Below, in pieces: positions 10,300 through 20,680 of a stretch of 37,262 nucleotides of DNA. The stretch lies in NCBI GenBank assembly GCA_015680685.1, contig MNCI01011967.1, forward strand, positions 212,326-249,587. Reading direction: 5' to 3'. The notes beneath the pieces were generated by a model. That model saw only the letters and a list, made by a program, of their open reading frames with translations. It was not told where the DNA came from and ran no database searches. Numbering within the stretch: the first letter of the stretch is position 1; every line of letters begins with the position of its first letter. This stretch comes from Gnetum montanum. Lineage: Eukaryota; Streptophyta; Gnetopsida; Gnetales; Gnetaceae. Position numbers and translations under genes: made by a program.

Positions 10300-12811
10300 A
10301 TGGCTTTTTCAACTACTATGGCCAATGTCTTCAACGTGGAAGTTCCCTTCAAAACTTTTGACCCCATCACGATTCAAGGCATTACTGGTGCCAAACAACC
10401 ACTAAAACTGATTCTGGAAACACACTGATCTCTCAGAATCCAAAATCGAGGACCTAAGGGACTGGCCCAGCAACATGAACATTATAGTTTCCTATGTGCA
10501 AAGGTGTAGGCCAATATGCCCCTAGACATCCACGAACTCGAGGACAAACATAGCTTCGAGTTCTCTTACTGCAACGGGAATGAGTTTGTTCCTACTCCTA
10601 GCATTTCTTTACATTTAATACAAGCATACCAAAGGCTTCTAGACCAATTAATCCAATTGGCTAGGCTTAGGGAGCAACAAGACACTGCGTCCAACCAAGA
10701 TGATGCTTTCCAGGACAGACAAGATGAACTCGATTCCCAAACAGATGAGGGAGGTCCAACTAACCCTGTTCCCATCCCTTCTACCTAGTCCTTCTAGACC
10801 AATCCATCATCTGTCGCTGCTCCCTTTGTGATTACGCCTATGCTTCCGCAGCCCACGATTACATCCTCTATGGGTAGTCATGCCAATCTCGTGGGGTTCC
10901 AACATCCTCTTTCACCTGTTTCGCCTATGTTTTTTGCAGCTACTATTCCTTTGCCGACTATTCGGCAGTCTATTCCTGTAGCACATCGTACGCCAATCAT
11001 GGCTACCCTGCCACATGTTTTTACCGTGCCTATTTCACAATCATATGTGACTTCTATCTCTATTCCTACATTCACATTAGTTCCACCCATTGTGGTAGGC
11101 CCCAGCCCGTCCACATGGTGGGCCCCATTTTCTTCTTCGCCCATTCCGTGGGCATCACAAATGTCTCACTATGTCCGTTCGCAAGCCCACCAAGCCTCGC
11201 AGATGGTACAAACCAACACGGGGTTATGGTCTATGCTACCAGTGACACAAGCGATCCATCCAGCAGTCCAACTCGCAATTGCTGCCCTAACAATGCCACC
11301 TGCCTAGTGGTGGATAACACAGGTAGCACCACTTGTGGGGGTCGTCCCAATGGTACCTCCAATAAGTCATGCCCCTGCCCCCACCATGCCACAAGTGGGA
11401 GCTACCTCCACAGTTTCCCAATTATCTACAACGTCGCTAGGTCTGGACCAAGCATTCCAGCTCATCTAGACCCTAGGTCTGACACAGTACAAGTCATGGA
11501 CTTCTACTAGGATGACCCTATCAGCCTCGCAATCCCTACTTTAATATTACCCCCAGGGATGTCTATCTCACACTTCACGAAGTACGATGGGGAGGGAGAT
11601 CCCAATGCGCATCTTATTACCTTCAGGTCCAAGTCTTTGCTATTGCAATAATGGCTACACACAATTATTCACGTCTTCGCCATGTCCCTAGTAGAGAAAG
11701 CCTTGGATTAGTACTGCGTGTTGCCATGCTCATCCATTTCAACTTTGGAAGAGCTCCTAAAATAGTTTGTGATGCACTTCAAGTACAACTTGAAGCCAGA
11801 AACCACGCTGGACCAGTTGATAAGCATAAATAAGATGCTCTAGAGCCAGTCTAGAAGTTCATTCAACGTTGGAGCGCAACCCTTAACGAAATTCGTGAAC
11901 CCATCGCAGAGGCTAATCTACTGGCCATCTTTAAGGATGCAGTGAACAACTTTATCAAGTCCAAACTATACTACCTCACTCCTTGCTCCCTTAGTCAGGA
12001 TTTCGCTCAAACTAAGGGCATACAAGACGTGGCCGAGGCGAGCAAAGACCTAGCCTACATCGCTTACAAAAACACCTTCACAAAGAAGGACAAGGGTAAG
12101 GCCCCAACAACCACAATGGCTATTGTGGCAACTGAGGCCAAGCCCAAGCATAGCAACAACGGTAGCAAGAACAGCAAGAAATCGGCCATACTCGCTGCTA
12201 ACCCTGTACCCAAGCAGGATCACATACCGTAACCTGCTATACCTACACCCGAGACATCTACACAAACCAAACCCAACTTTGAATGCAAAATCCACTCAAA
12301 GTATACCCCATTACCCCTCAAGCCTTCGAAACTCCTGAAGAAACTGTTGGAAGCAAGGTACATCCAGCACAAGTAGATGTTGGAAGAAGAAAACATAAGA
12401 CATCAACGCTACTGCGAGCTCATTAGGAATTCCTCTTTGGCCTTGCCCAATGAGCCTCCAGTTCCTAGGGGTTTCAGGTTGGATAGGTTTTGTGACAACC
12501 ACCAACAGTGTAGTCACAACAATAACTACTATCTGGCGTTGCAGGATGACATCCAAAGATTAATCGACCTAGGGAAACTGGTGCTAGATGAAAGTAACCC
12601 AGTACGCCCCGAAAACCAATCTATGTATGTCTACACAGATCCCCTCAACGCCAACAATGTCGATTACATAATCAATTCCATCAGCATTGACAGTGATCCT
12701 AGGCCACCCCGACAACCATTCGTGGTCTGTGTGCCTCAGTGTAGTGCACCAGCACCACGAGTGGCTAATCAAAGCCCACAACAACCATTCGTCCTGAAAG
12801 TCCTGCCATAG
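10300..12811 (+). pseudogene. gag: gag polyprotein of copy B (broken)
   Basis: The likely start is ATG 10300 (MAFSTTMANVF). Order: N-terminal part with a coiled-coil-like stretch around 10620-10770 (LIQLARLREQQD), a Pro/Ser/Thr-rich region (about 10790-11510), the capsid-like core from FTKYDGEGDPNAHL (about 11573-11615) through LEELLK, a KKDKGKAP basic stretch (about 12084), and a tail with a degenerate zinc knuckle CDNHQQCSHNN (about 12492-12525) followed by LQDDIQRLIDLGKL (about 12540-12582). This tail order is typical of Tat/Ogre gag. The last Cys of the CCHC motif appears as Tyr. Stops at 10426-10428, 10786, 11306, 11650 and 12229-12231 and several shifts break the frame. Confidence 0.8.
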
Positions 12812-14088
12812 GCATCCACCTTTGCACCACCTATTAGTGGAGCCACGTAGTCCAGTCCATTAACACCTCTAGTTCCATTTGTCATCAAGGGGTCGACACC
12901 CTCAATGGTCCCTACCCCGCGTAATGCAACTGAACAGCCTTCTCATCCCATGAGGCGAGAAGCCCACTTTGCGGGCGAGACGTCAAAGGGAAATACCATC
13001 AAAGGTGCCCCCAAGCCTACGTCTTCACCCCACGCATCTGTACCTTCACCACCAAAGATGAAGGTTGACACAACTACATAGCCTGCATCACTCTACCAAC
13101 AAGGATCTAAACCTAGATTCGAAGTCGCCTCTCCTCAAGAAATTCATCTTTTGGGATGAATAGAAGAGGAGGAGAGCGTCAAACAAGAGGATGGCCAAGA
13201 CTTCTTGGACACCCTCACACAGATCAAACAAGCTCTAAAACAAAAAAACACTACGTTGTGCTTGTATGACCTAATCATGACATCTATTCCACATTGCAAA
13301 GCTCTGATCTGCATGTTGACAGTGACTCTGGTCAATGAATACATGCCTATGAGAGATGAAGTGATTTACTTGGTCATGCTTCCCTCCACGCCTTCATGAT
13401 CAGAACAACCTCAACTAACCTTCCGTGACAACGCCATTAGGAAAGGCCTTGAGAAGGATCAAGTGACTACGGTGCCTCTCTTCATCACAATTCGGGTCGG
13501 CCAACACCGGATTCGAAGGGTACACATTGATGATGGGGCCGCTACAAATGTCCTTCCCTTCCCCATTGTGGACAAGCTAGGCTTGGTCAACCAGATCAAA
13601 CCCACGATGACCTCATGCTTGAGGTCATTCAATGGGGTGCGAGTCGTAGTGAAGGGCATAGTTTATATGAACTTTGTAGCAGGGGACCAGTTCCCCACAA
13701 ACACAACGTTCATCATGGTTGAGCAAATACCTGGGTTTAACTAATCTTGGGGAGATCATGATTAACATAACTTAGGGTTGTTTCCTCACCCATACACCAG
13801 GAAATCCACTTACCATATGTAGGCAGAGAAGTGGTGATCCATGATGACGAAGTAGCAACAGAAGAAATTCACAACGTAGGCATGGAACAGGGCTTAGAAG
13901 TCATAACTTCTCAAAATGAAGTGCCTGTAGCAATCTACAATGACTACCCAGTAGAGGGGTCAGCTCAGCAAGTTGATCCACAAAACAAAAACGCATGGAC
14001 TGAGTTTCCCTTCCAAGTGGGAGGCGACGACATAGATGAAGGCTTTGGCAGAACATCTCAACCTTACGTTCCGATCAACCCACAGTGG
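12812..14088 (+). pseudogene. pol: Protease and upstream linker of copy B (broken)
   Basis: A Pro/Ser-rich linker (12812-13140) is followed by a conserved pre-protease segment with TLTQIKQALKQ (about 13214-13246) and a CKALICMLT block. The protease starts near 13463: TTVPLFITI, then the active-site motif HIDDGAATNVLPF with the catalytic Asp at 13529-13534, then RSFNGVRVVVKG (about 13621-13660) and IMVEQIPGFN (about 13713-13742). After two stops the frame can be followed through a GREVVIHDDEVA-like stretch to PYVPINPQW (about 14062-14088). TAG follows at 14098-14100 unless the message is spliced at 14089. Confidence 0.8.
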
Positions 14089-14206
14089 GTCAAGAGGTAG
14101 CTACGCATAGCGTAGCAACCCTACTGCTCCCCGTCCACTTGCCAGCCCATACGTAGTTATCGCTTTTAACTTCACTAACATGCCATTCTTTGGCATGCTA
14201 CGCTAT

Positions 14207-14284
14207 GGCCAGAAATAAGCTAAAACTAGCAATGGCCAGAAACGGCCTAAAACTAGCAATGGCCCAAAATGGCCTAAAACTAGC
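14207..14284 (+). repeat. 27-bp tandem repeat (GGCCTAAAACTAGCAAT type), copy B
   Basis: Units start at 14207, 14234 and 14261, exactly 27 bases apart. The core contains CTAAAACTAGCAATGG. It is the equivalent of 429-514 in copy A and sits just downstream of the antisense gene's last exon (minus-strand sense). Confidence 0.85.
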
Positions 14285-16190
14285 ATCTTTGCTTTTTTCT
14301 TTATTAACATACAATTTTTTTGGCATGTTACGCAAAGGCCTAAAATGGCCAAAAACTAACATATGAAAGCATGAAAACTTTACACAATACATAAGTTAAC
14401 ACGAAATCAGTTTCTTTCCTGAGGTTTTTCATTTTATTCAAAACTTTCACCTATTGACAATGTTTGCAAAACTTGTGCAAAATTTCAAAATTTTGAGATT
14501 CAAAAAAAAAAAGAGAGACTCCCATCTAGTCATGGTTTGTCTTCATTTGCATTAGCTTCGCCTCTCACCTTTGTGCCATCAGCTTTTGCATCGCCTTCCC
14601 CTGTGTCGCCCTCTACTAGTTCTTCATTTCCTCCCTCTACGAGCCTTGCACCTTCATCTGAAGCCTACATCGTGGGAATGAAGTAGTCAGCTAGGGTAAC
14701 AAATGCAAGTTACAATAGAGCATAAACACCAACACAGTAAAGCAACCAACCTAAGAAGGTCCTGTGTTAGTCTCAAAGGGTATCTAGTCTAAATAGAGCC
14801 TGAGGTGATGCCAGACCTCCTCTGTCGTGATGTCCATCCAACGCCTATTGCTGGGTTCAGCAGCCGCAGCAGCAACTCTCTCCCTTTCCATAGTCATCCA
14901 TTTTGGAGGTCCCAAGGAAAACGAGATGGTTGCGGTCTTTCCTGTGGGAAGGTGCACTTTCAAGTCAAGAGATTCCATAACTGTTACCTGCTCTTTGAAT
15001 TTGGCATAGGCCTCAGAAGTGTCGATGGCATTTAAGAATCCTTCATATGTGAATGCCTCCATAGCAACGCCTTTGTATAGTTTTCAATGGGTGTCATTCT
15101 CCAGCTTGTACACGTGTTTGTGGTTTCTTTGGGTTTGCTCCCATTCGAAAACCTTGGCGCTGAAATCTTTCATGTCTTGACACTTTTGGGCTAGCAGGTC
15201 CATCTACATTTGTTGTTCGATTATCTCGCGAGTGGATTCAACGTTCTGATGAACGATAGTCCAAAACCTGACGTAGTCTTCTACAGTTGTGCACCAGTCC
15301 TCATTATTAGGGTTACGAGTTACGAGAAACTCGTTCCTTGACCTGAGATCCTCCACCTCAACAACCAGGTTGATCTCTCTTTGCTCAGCCCTTTGGACCC
15401 ATTTCCATAGGCCCTTGTTGATGTGCTTATACTCCCACAAGGAGTGTGCCAAGTGCAAGATGCACTTATAAGCCTTCTTGAACATGCAACAAGGTACCTC
15501 GATCACATCAGGTGAGAGTGTAGGCATGACGCCAACTTTCATAGGTCGTGTCAGGTCCCATTTAGGCCAAGAGGCTTCCTCGGCATGAAGAGCGTAGCAA
15601 TCGTGTTAGTATAGCAAAATCAACAAAATTGAAAGTTCTTAGCATAGCAACATAAGAGCACTTAATACCACTACTTACCCGCGTTAGGGTCTGCTTGCTA
15701 AAGACGTTTGATCATGTCGTTGACAAGTCCCTGCATGAACGCAAACTTGTCAGGGATCTCGATCCATGACTCCACACGAATTGGAGGGGGTCATGTGACA
15801 TCAGCAGTAGTGCATGTTACATGACTAAGCATATCAGCAATGGCCATAATGGACCATGACAAGGCAGACGTATTGCCAAACTCACCAGCGTCCGACTGCA
15901 GTCTTGCTTCTTGATGATGCAAGATGATGGCGGTAGCCTCGGTGGAAGACCTTACTAAGTCTACACAAGCCCCTTCCTCATGCACTGGTGCCTTTCCTTT
16001 CAAAATACTAGCATCTTTTTTATTCAAGGGAGATGCCTCTTCATCGATAAGAGAAGGCTCCCTAATAACAAGAGCCCTTGCCCTAGAGACAAGAGCTCCT
16101 TTATTCTTGACCGAGGCCCTTTCCTCCAAGACTAGGGCCTCCGTGTTGTCATTCATTGCCTCATTCTAGGGGCTGACACTTCTTCATCAC

Positions 16191-16214
16191 CTTCTTCTTC
16201 TTCTTCTTCTTCCT
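16191..16214. repeat. (CTT)n microsatellite at start of antisense exon 5, copy B
   Basis: A CTT run encodes consecutive Glu on the minus strand directly after the inferred AG acceptor at 16216-16215. It is conserved with 2336-2358. Confidence 0.75.
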
Positions 16215-16269
16215 CTGCTAGCAAAGAAGCATGTTTACGTTGATCCAAAACAAGTTAGTTCAAAGCAGA

Positions 16270-16311
16270 TGCTACGCTATGCCACACCACCTAGCGTAGC
16301 ATAGCGTAGCA
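16270..16311. repeat. Imperfect inverted repeat in antisense intron 4, copy B
   Basis: Arms of the TGCTACGCTATGC / GCATAGCGTAGCA type, equivalent to the perfect hairpin at 2416-2457 but with at least three mismatches toward the loop. Confidence 0.8.
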
Positions 16312-18385
16312 AACAGTAATAGAGTAAGCATTACATAAAAGCATTTACCAATGGGGGGTTGCGTCCTCTACAGCTTAAGTTATAGTCTTCATTCCTCCTC
16401 TTCCTCCATGCAAAGGGTTTCCCTGGCTAGGGAAGGCCTCTTCCTTTGCAACTCCTTGGGCAGAATCTTGACTATGAAACGTTCCCCTCGCGTCACGCTA
16501 CCAGCTATAACAGGGGGCGTCTCTCCTACACTGTCCTAGCCATGAACATTGCGAGCCACCAAATCCTTGATCTTTATAGACAATGACTCCCTGATTACTT
16601 CTGGGGGATCTTGGGATCGTGTGGTTTGGAGGACCTGGTGAATCCACAACCTGGAAATCTAGTTGTGATTTCTCATGACCCAAACTCCATCCTCTTGAAC
16701 CACCAAAAACTCCACAAAGTGCTTCAGGAAGCCTATGTAGAAGGCATAGTTTATGTTGGAGTAGGACTTTGTTTTCTCATGGAGTCCCAAAATCTCAGCC
16801 TACAAGCTGTTGCATAGGAAACTAGCCCATTTGTAACGGGCCCCTTTTTCCATAACCTCTCACATTATCTGGGCCTGCTCAAGCCCTAGGACCTTCCCTT
16901 GGGTAAGCAGTTGGGGGAATGCGTGAGCACAGAAGACGGGGTAAATCTCCATGGCGGGCCCATCCTTAAGCTTATCCATGGGGAGCCCTTTTTGCTCCTT
17001 AACAAGCCCTAACCACTCCTGGATATCCTTCTTCTGAAGGGTCAACTCCCTCTTGCCCTTCGACCCTATGGGAACGTCGTTGGCAGGAATACCAAACAGG
17101 TTCATAAATAGTTGATCATTGATTTCAATAAACACCCGCACGCCTGGTATATGCCCATGGAAGTGGCCCACCCTTTTAGAGAAGGAGTTGACCAGGGAAA
17201 GCATCTTGGTGGTAGTAACATTCGGATTCAGGGCCATTAACAGATCCATAAGTCCTGTCATTTGGATGTTCTGGACCAAGGAGTCCGAGGCCCCACGATT
17301 TACCCAACACTAGCTCACTTCTACTTCATCATATTTGAAGTAAATGTTTGCCCCTGCGTCTCGGTGGATACCACCATCACCTCCTAGGGCTTTTTTGCCC
17401 CTGCAATAGTTTTTCCAAAACACGCTTAGCATAATGATGCAAGAAATACAAGGATTGCAAAAATACTTAAGCATGAGACACTTACTGTTTGACCCACCGG
17501 GCCTATACGGTAATGGGAACAGTGGGAGTTCAACTAGAACTTCTTCAACCATGATTGGCTTGAAGGGTTCTACCCAATCTTCATCCAGCTAGCCTTTCTC
17601 CTTGCATTGATTATAGGGAACATGAAACATGCTTGGGTAGGTATGGTATTCTCACCCGCACTAATCGATCATGCCCTCTTGTAGGTTCTTAGTAGAAGAG
17701 AACTCCTGTAAGGCTAACTGTGCTATAACCAGCAGACCCGATTGATCATGAACCCCATCATCATTGATAAAGAACCTAGTAGCAAACATGTACTATTAGC
17801 ATTCGGTCGATATAGCCAGCATTGCATAATGCAGCGACGCAAGGCTGCAAGACTCACCCACAAGCACAATAGACAATCCCCTATGGGTTCTGAAAGCACG
17901 TCGACATGTAACGTGTGAGGAATAATGTATTGTAATGGTGGTAGCAGTTGTATTCAGGCATGTCCTAGATCCAGGCTAAATGCCTTAACCCTACTGAATG
18001 TTGGCTAAATCCCTCTCCCTGCCTACTCATGATTGCCCCATCAATAAAAAATCTCAGCATGCCCCGACTTGCCCCAGGCCACGTGGCTTCTATTATGTCG
18101 AATGCCTTCTCCTCCTCCAGGGAGGACCAAATGATCACACTAAAGTGGTCAAGGAGGAATTGCAAAAAGTCTTGTGCCCCTGCCCTGAACTAGACCCCTC
18201 ACTCTCCCATATGTATCTAGGGAGGAGGAGCGTTGGCCACAGGTCTACTCACATGGCACAGGACCCCTCTAATTTCTAAAATAATCAGCGTGGGCCTTAG
18301 CCCTGCCCTGCATAACACAATCAGTGAATGTTAGTATCACACCTAAGGGCAATACAAGTGCAACGTAGCGACACCTAACAGTTCA

Positions 18386-18480
18386 TGCATATAGCATAGC
18401 ATAACCCTCTGCTCTCACATAGCATAGCAAGGGCATGAAAGCTTAGCATAGCAAGAACATGCAAATAGCCTAGCATGGCA
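18386..18480. repeat. Cluster of TAGCATAGCA motifs in antisense intron 1, copy B
   Basis: Four to five copies of an AGCATAGCA-type word lie within about 95 bases. The copy A equivalent is 4533-4617. This is one of the noncoding clusters of a motif that is also dense in LTR U3. Confidence 0.7.
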
Positions 18481-19060
18481 ACAAAACAATTGATGACATG
18501 CCCTAATAAAACACGTATTGCACTACCACATTGCACATAGCCTAGCCCTCCTAAGGGTTTTACATTATGACATACAAGGGCCAAGCAACTTAAACTGCCC
18601 CACGATGGTGGCAATTTCAGTGGCCTTGCATGCAACCACGACATAATGTTTATTTGCCACAACTAAAATGGTGACAATGGCGATGCAAAGGCCAAAATGA
18701 TGCAACCATAGAAAACATAGGTAGCCAAGAATGAACGCAAAACAAGAGCAAAGAACAACAGAAAAAACAAAACAAAAAGTAGAGGAAGCATAGTAACCTA
18801 CTGGCTCAATGGTGTGCTCCTCTGCGCCACAACGCGTGCTTGTGTCGTGCACCCCAGGGCCTTCTTCACCTCCTCAACCTTTGCAAGTGCTAGATAATTT
18901 TTAGGAGCCATTGTCTTGCTTGCATATGTACACTCCTCGCTAAAAAATGTTTCCTCACTAGTCGTTAACACAATTTCTTCGCGCTCTGAAATTTCCTTGT
19001 GCTCTGATGTGGGCTCTGCGTTCTTATGGTGAGAATGGCAAAATCACCAAGGTTTAACCC

Positions 19061-19116
19061 CTATTTATTCATGGTCATAATGACAAAATGGGGGAAACTT
19101 ACCACTCTCTCTCTCT
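19061..19116 (-). promoter_or_regulatory. Putative promoter of the antisense gene, copy B
   Basis: GAATAAATAG on the minus strand (19070-19061), about 150 bases before the ATG at 18911, with a GA run (19116-19105) upstream. Same layout as copy A. Confidence 0.4.
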
Positions 19117-19254
19117 GATTAATGCAGAGTGCCCCATACAGCGTAGCATGCTCGCCACGACATCACAGCACTATTAACATTTAAACCTTGACACGCTCCA
19201 AGCCAACTGTTTGCTTTTCCAAAAATAAAAAAATATATTTGTTTTTGGTTACAG

Positions 19255-19520
19255 GTCCGAAAAGACCTTAAACTAGTAACCCTAGCAACCGCAGCGAAAC
19301 CGGTCTAAAAAGACCTTAAACTAGCAATCCTAGCATAGTTGCACCTCTAACGGTCCGAAAAGACCCTAAACTAGCAGTTTCAACTTGGAAATCGCAGCGT
19401 GACTGGTCCAAAAAGACCTTAAACTAGCAATCCTAGTATAGTTGCACTTCTAACAGTCCAAAAAGATCCTAAACTAGCAGTTTCAACTAGTTACGCTCGC
19501 AGTCCACAATGATGTTAAAC
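19255..19520 (+). repeat. ~50-bp tandem repeat with GACCTTAAACTAGCAA core, copy B
   Basis: Cores begin at 19264, 19312, 19362, 19415 and 19465 (spacing 48, 50, 53, 50). Two alternating spacer types (TAGTTGCACCTCTAAC and TTTCAAC...GCAGCG) suggest a ~100-bp higher-order unit. Single cores recur near 19730 and 19848. The rest of 19520-19982 is noncoding and rich in TTTCGCA and CATTTCACA-like words. Confidence 0.8.
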
Positions 19521-19982
19521 TAACAATACCACATTCTTACATGGGCAGTTTTTGCATCTTCTTCCACGTTGGCAATGTCACAATTTTTAGCAGTCTCACA
19601 TCTTCATATCAGCAATTCACATTTTCTTATTGATGATTTTGCACTTCTCATACTTGCAATTTCCCATTTCACACACTATCATTTTGCATGTTAAGATTTC
19701 GCATGTTACACTTTGGCAATCCGAAATGACACTAAACTAGCAGTTTCGCATTCGCATATCGACCATTTCACAGCTTTACACTTTACATCGATAGTCTTAC
19801 ATTTTTAGCGATTATGCATTCTCATGCCTCGGCGGTTCACCATGACCTTAAACTAGCAAACTTCCAATCTTTATATTGTAACACTTCACGAGTTGCATCA
19901 CGACAATGTTATGCAAATTTTCATTACACACAATCTCTGTCGACAAATGCCTCTAAACTAGGCCTTTATCTTATGTTGGCAG

Positions 19983-20680
19983 GTCAAGCAAAAGATGGAA
20001 ATCCATCACGACCTTTACACACCTTTAACATTAGCAGGCCCACAGGGCAAGCTCGTGAGACAATTGGACCCCAACATGATCGATTGGTGGTCGACCACAA
20101 CTAGCACCATAGTAGCCTTAGAGGCATCCCCAAACTGGCCTGAGCATCTAGTCTGAACCCTAGACTTAGAGGCTGGGGATGTGATCGAGGAACCTCTCGT
20201 CAAGATGCTTGTGACTACGTCAAAGGGGGAGACAAAAATGTTAAAACTTAGCTCCCTCCTAGAAATGCAAACACATAAAAATGTAGCCAAGATTCTGCAA
20301 GACAACATCAACATCTTCGCATGTTCGTACAATGACATGCCTAGTCTAGATCTGTGGCTGATATAGCACAACGTTGTCCTAGACCCGCACATGAAGGCAG
20401 TCAAGCAGAAGGCTCGCAAGGTTAAGCCAGAAATCACACTAGCTGTGAGGGATGAAATCACCAAGTTGGTTTCATCCGTGTAATTGATTATTCGGAATGG
20501 GTATCCAACATCATCGTAGTTTCTAAGAAAACGGGAGGGATACGAATCTACATAGACTTCCGAGATCTGAACAAGGTAATGATCAAGGACAACTTCCCAC
20601 TTCCAAGCATTGATTAGCTCATCAACACCATAGCTGGTCATGCTCTACTATCCTTCATGGATGGTTTCTCCAGATACAAC
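19983..20680 (+). pseudogene. pol: Reverse transcriptase of copy B, part before the nested LTR
   Basis: The frame begins VKQKMEIHHDL and is open for about 50 codons before a TGA (about 20155). It continues with LLEMQTHKNVAKILQDN, then LDPHMKAVKQKARKVKPE. A deletion of about 10 bases near 20467, compared with 6493-6510 of copy A, shifts the frame. The RT block VVSKKTGGIRIYIDFRDLNKV and then LLSFMDGFSRYN is cut at 20680 by a solo LTR. The domain resumes at 22978. Confidence 0.85.

Larger units (their letters stand above)
14530..18911 (-). pseudogene. Antisense multi-exon gene of the retroelement, copy B
   Basis: Inferred exons are 18911-18802, 18268-17858, 17775-17486, 17400-16349, 16214-15886, about 15813-15679, 15574-14747 and 14690-14530 (stop TGA). 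They total about 3.3 kb, or about 1,100 residues. Start: ATG 18911-18909, MAPKNYLALAKVEEVKKALG. Donors GTGAGT (17857), GTAAGT (17485, 15678) and GTGAGT (15885), and a TACTAAC-type branch point near 15610, support the introns. Exon 4 carries VFIEINDQLFMNLFGIP and GARYKWASFLC motifs, resembling the Transposase_32/plant mobile domain type. Exon 5 has poly-Glu and Ala/Leu/Arg-rich repeats (LVLEERA, ALVSRARALVIRE), exon 7 a coiled-coil-like region (WVQRAEQREINL), and exon 8 an acidic tail. One TAG in exon 7 (near 15204) is CAG in copy A. The exon 6 acceptor is lost and one base is missing in each of exons 4 and 5. Function unknown. Confidence 0.65.
14089..19982 (+). other. PR-RT insert of copy B, probable intron of the retroelement transcript
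   Basis: The left edge TGG|GTCAAG (GT at 14089) and right edge TTGGCAG|GTCAAG (AG at 19981-19982) form a 5,894-base unit. Removing it joins ...INPQW to VKQKMEIHHDL in frame, and this second frame continues into RT. GGTCAAG occurs at both edges (14088-14094 and 19982-19988). A pyrimidine-rich stretch with TTATCTTATG lies before the acceptor. The insert holds the antisense gene and noncoding repeats only. Ogre elements have an intron at this place, but whether this insert is spliced is not shown here. Confidence 0.55.

Noticed and set aside
10878-11144. Minus-strand ORF within gag
   Set aside because: Lies opposite the Pro-rich gag region, which is stop-poor on both strands; no conserved features.
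14097-14102. Alternative splice donor AGAG|GTAGCT at the PR end
   Set aside because: Better donor consensus, but joining it to the acceptor at 19982 puts RT out of frame; GT at 14089 keeps the frame.
14198-14392. Minus-strand ORF with repeated ASFRPFLAIA units
   Set aside because: Produced by the 27-bp tandem repeat (multiple of three).
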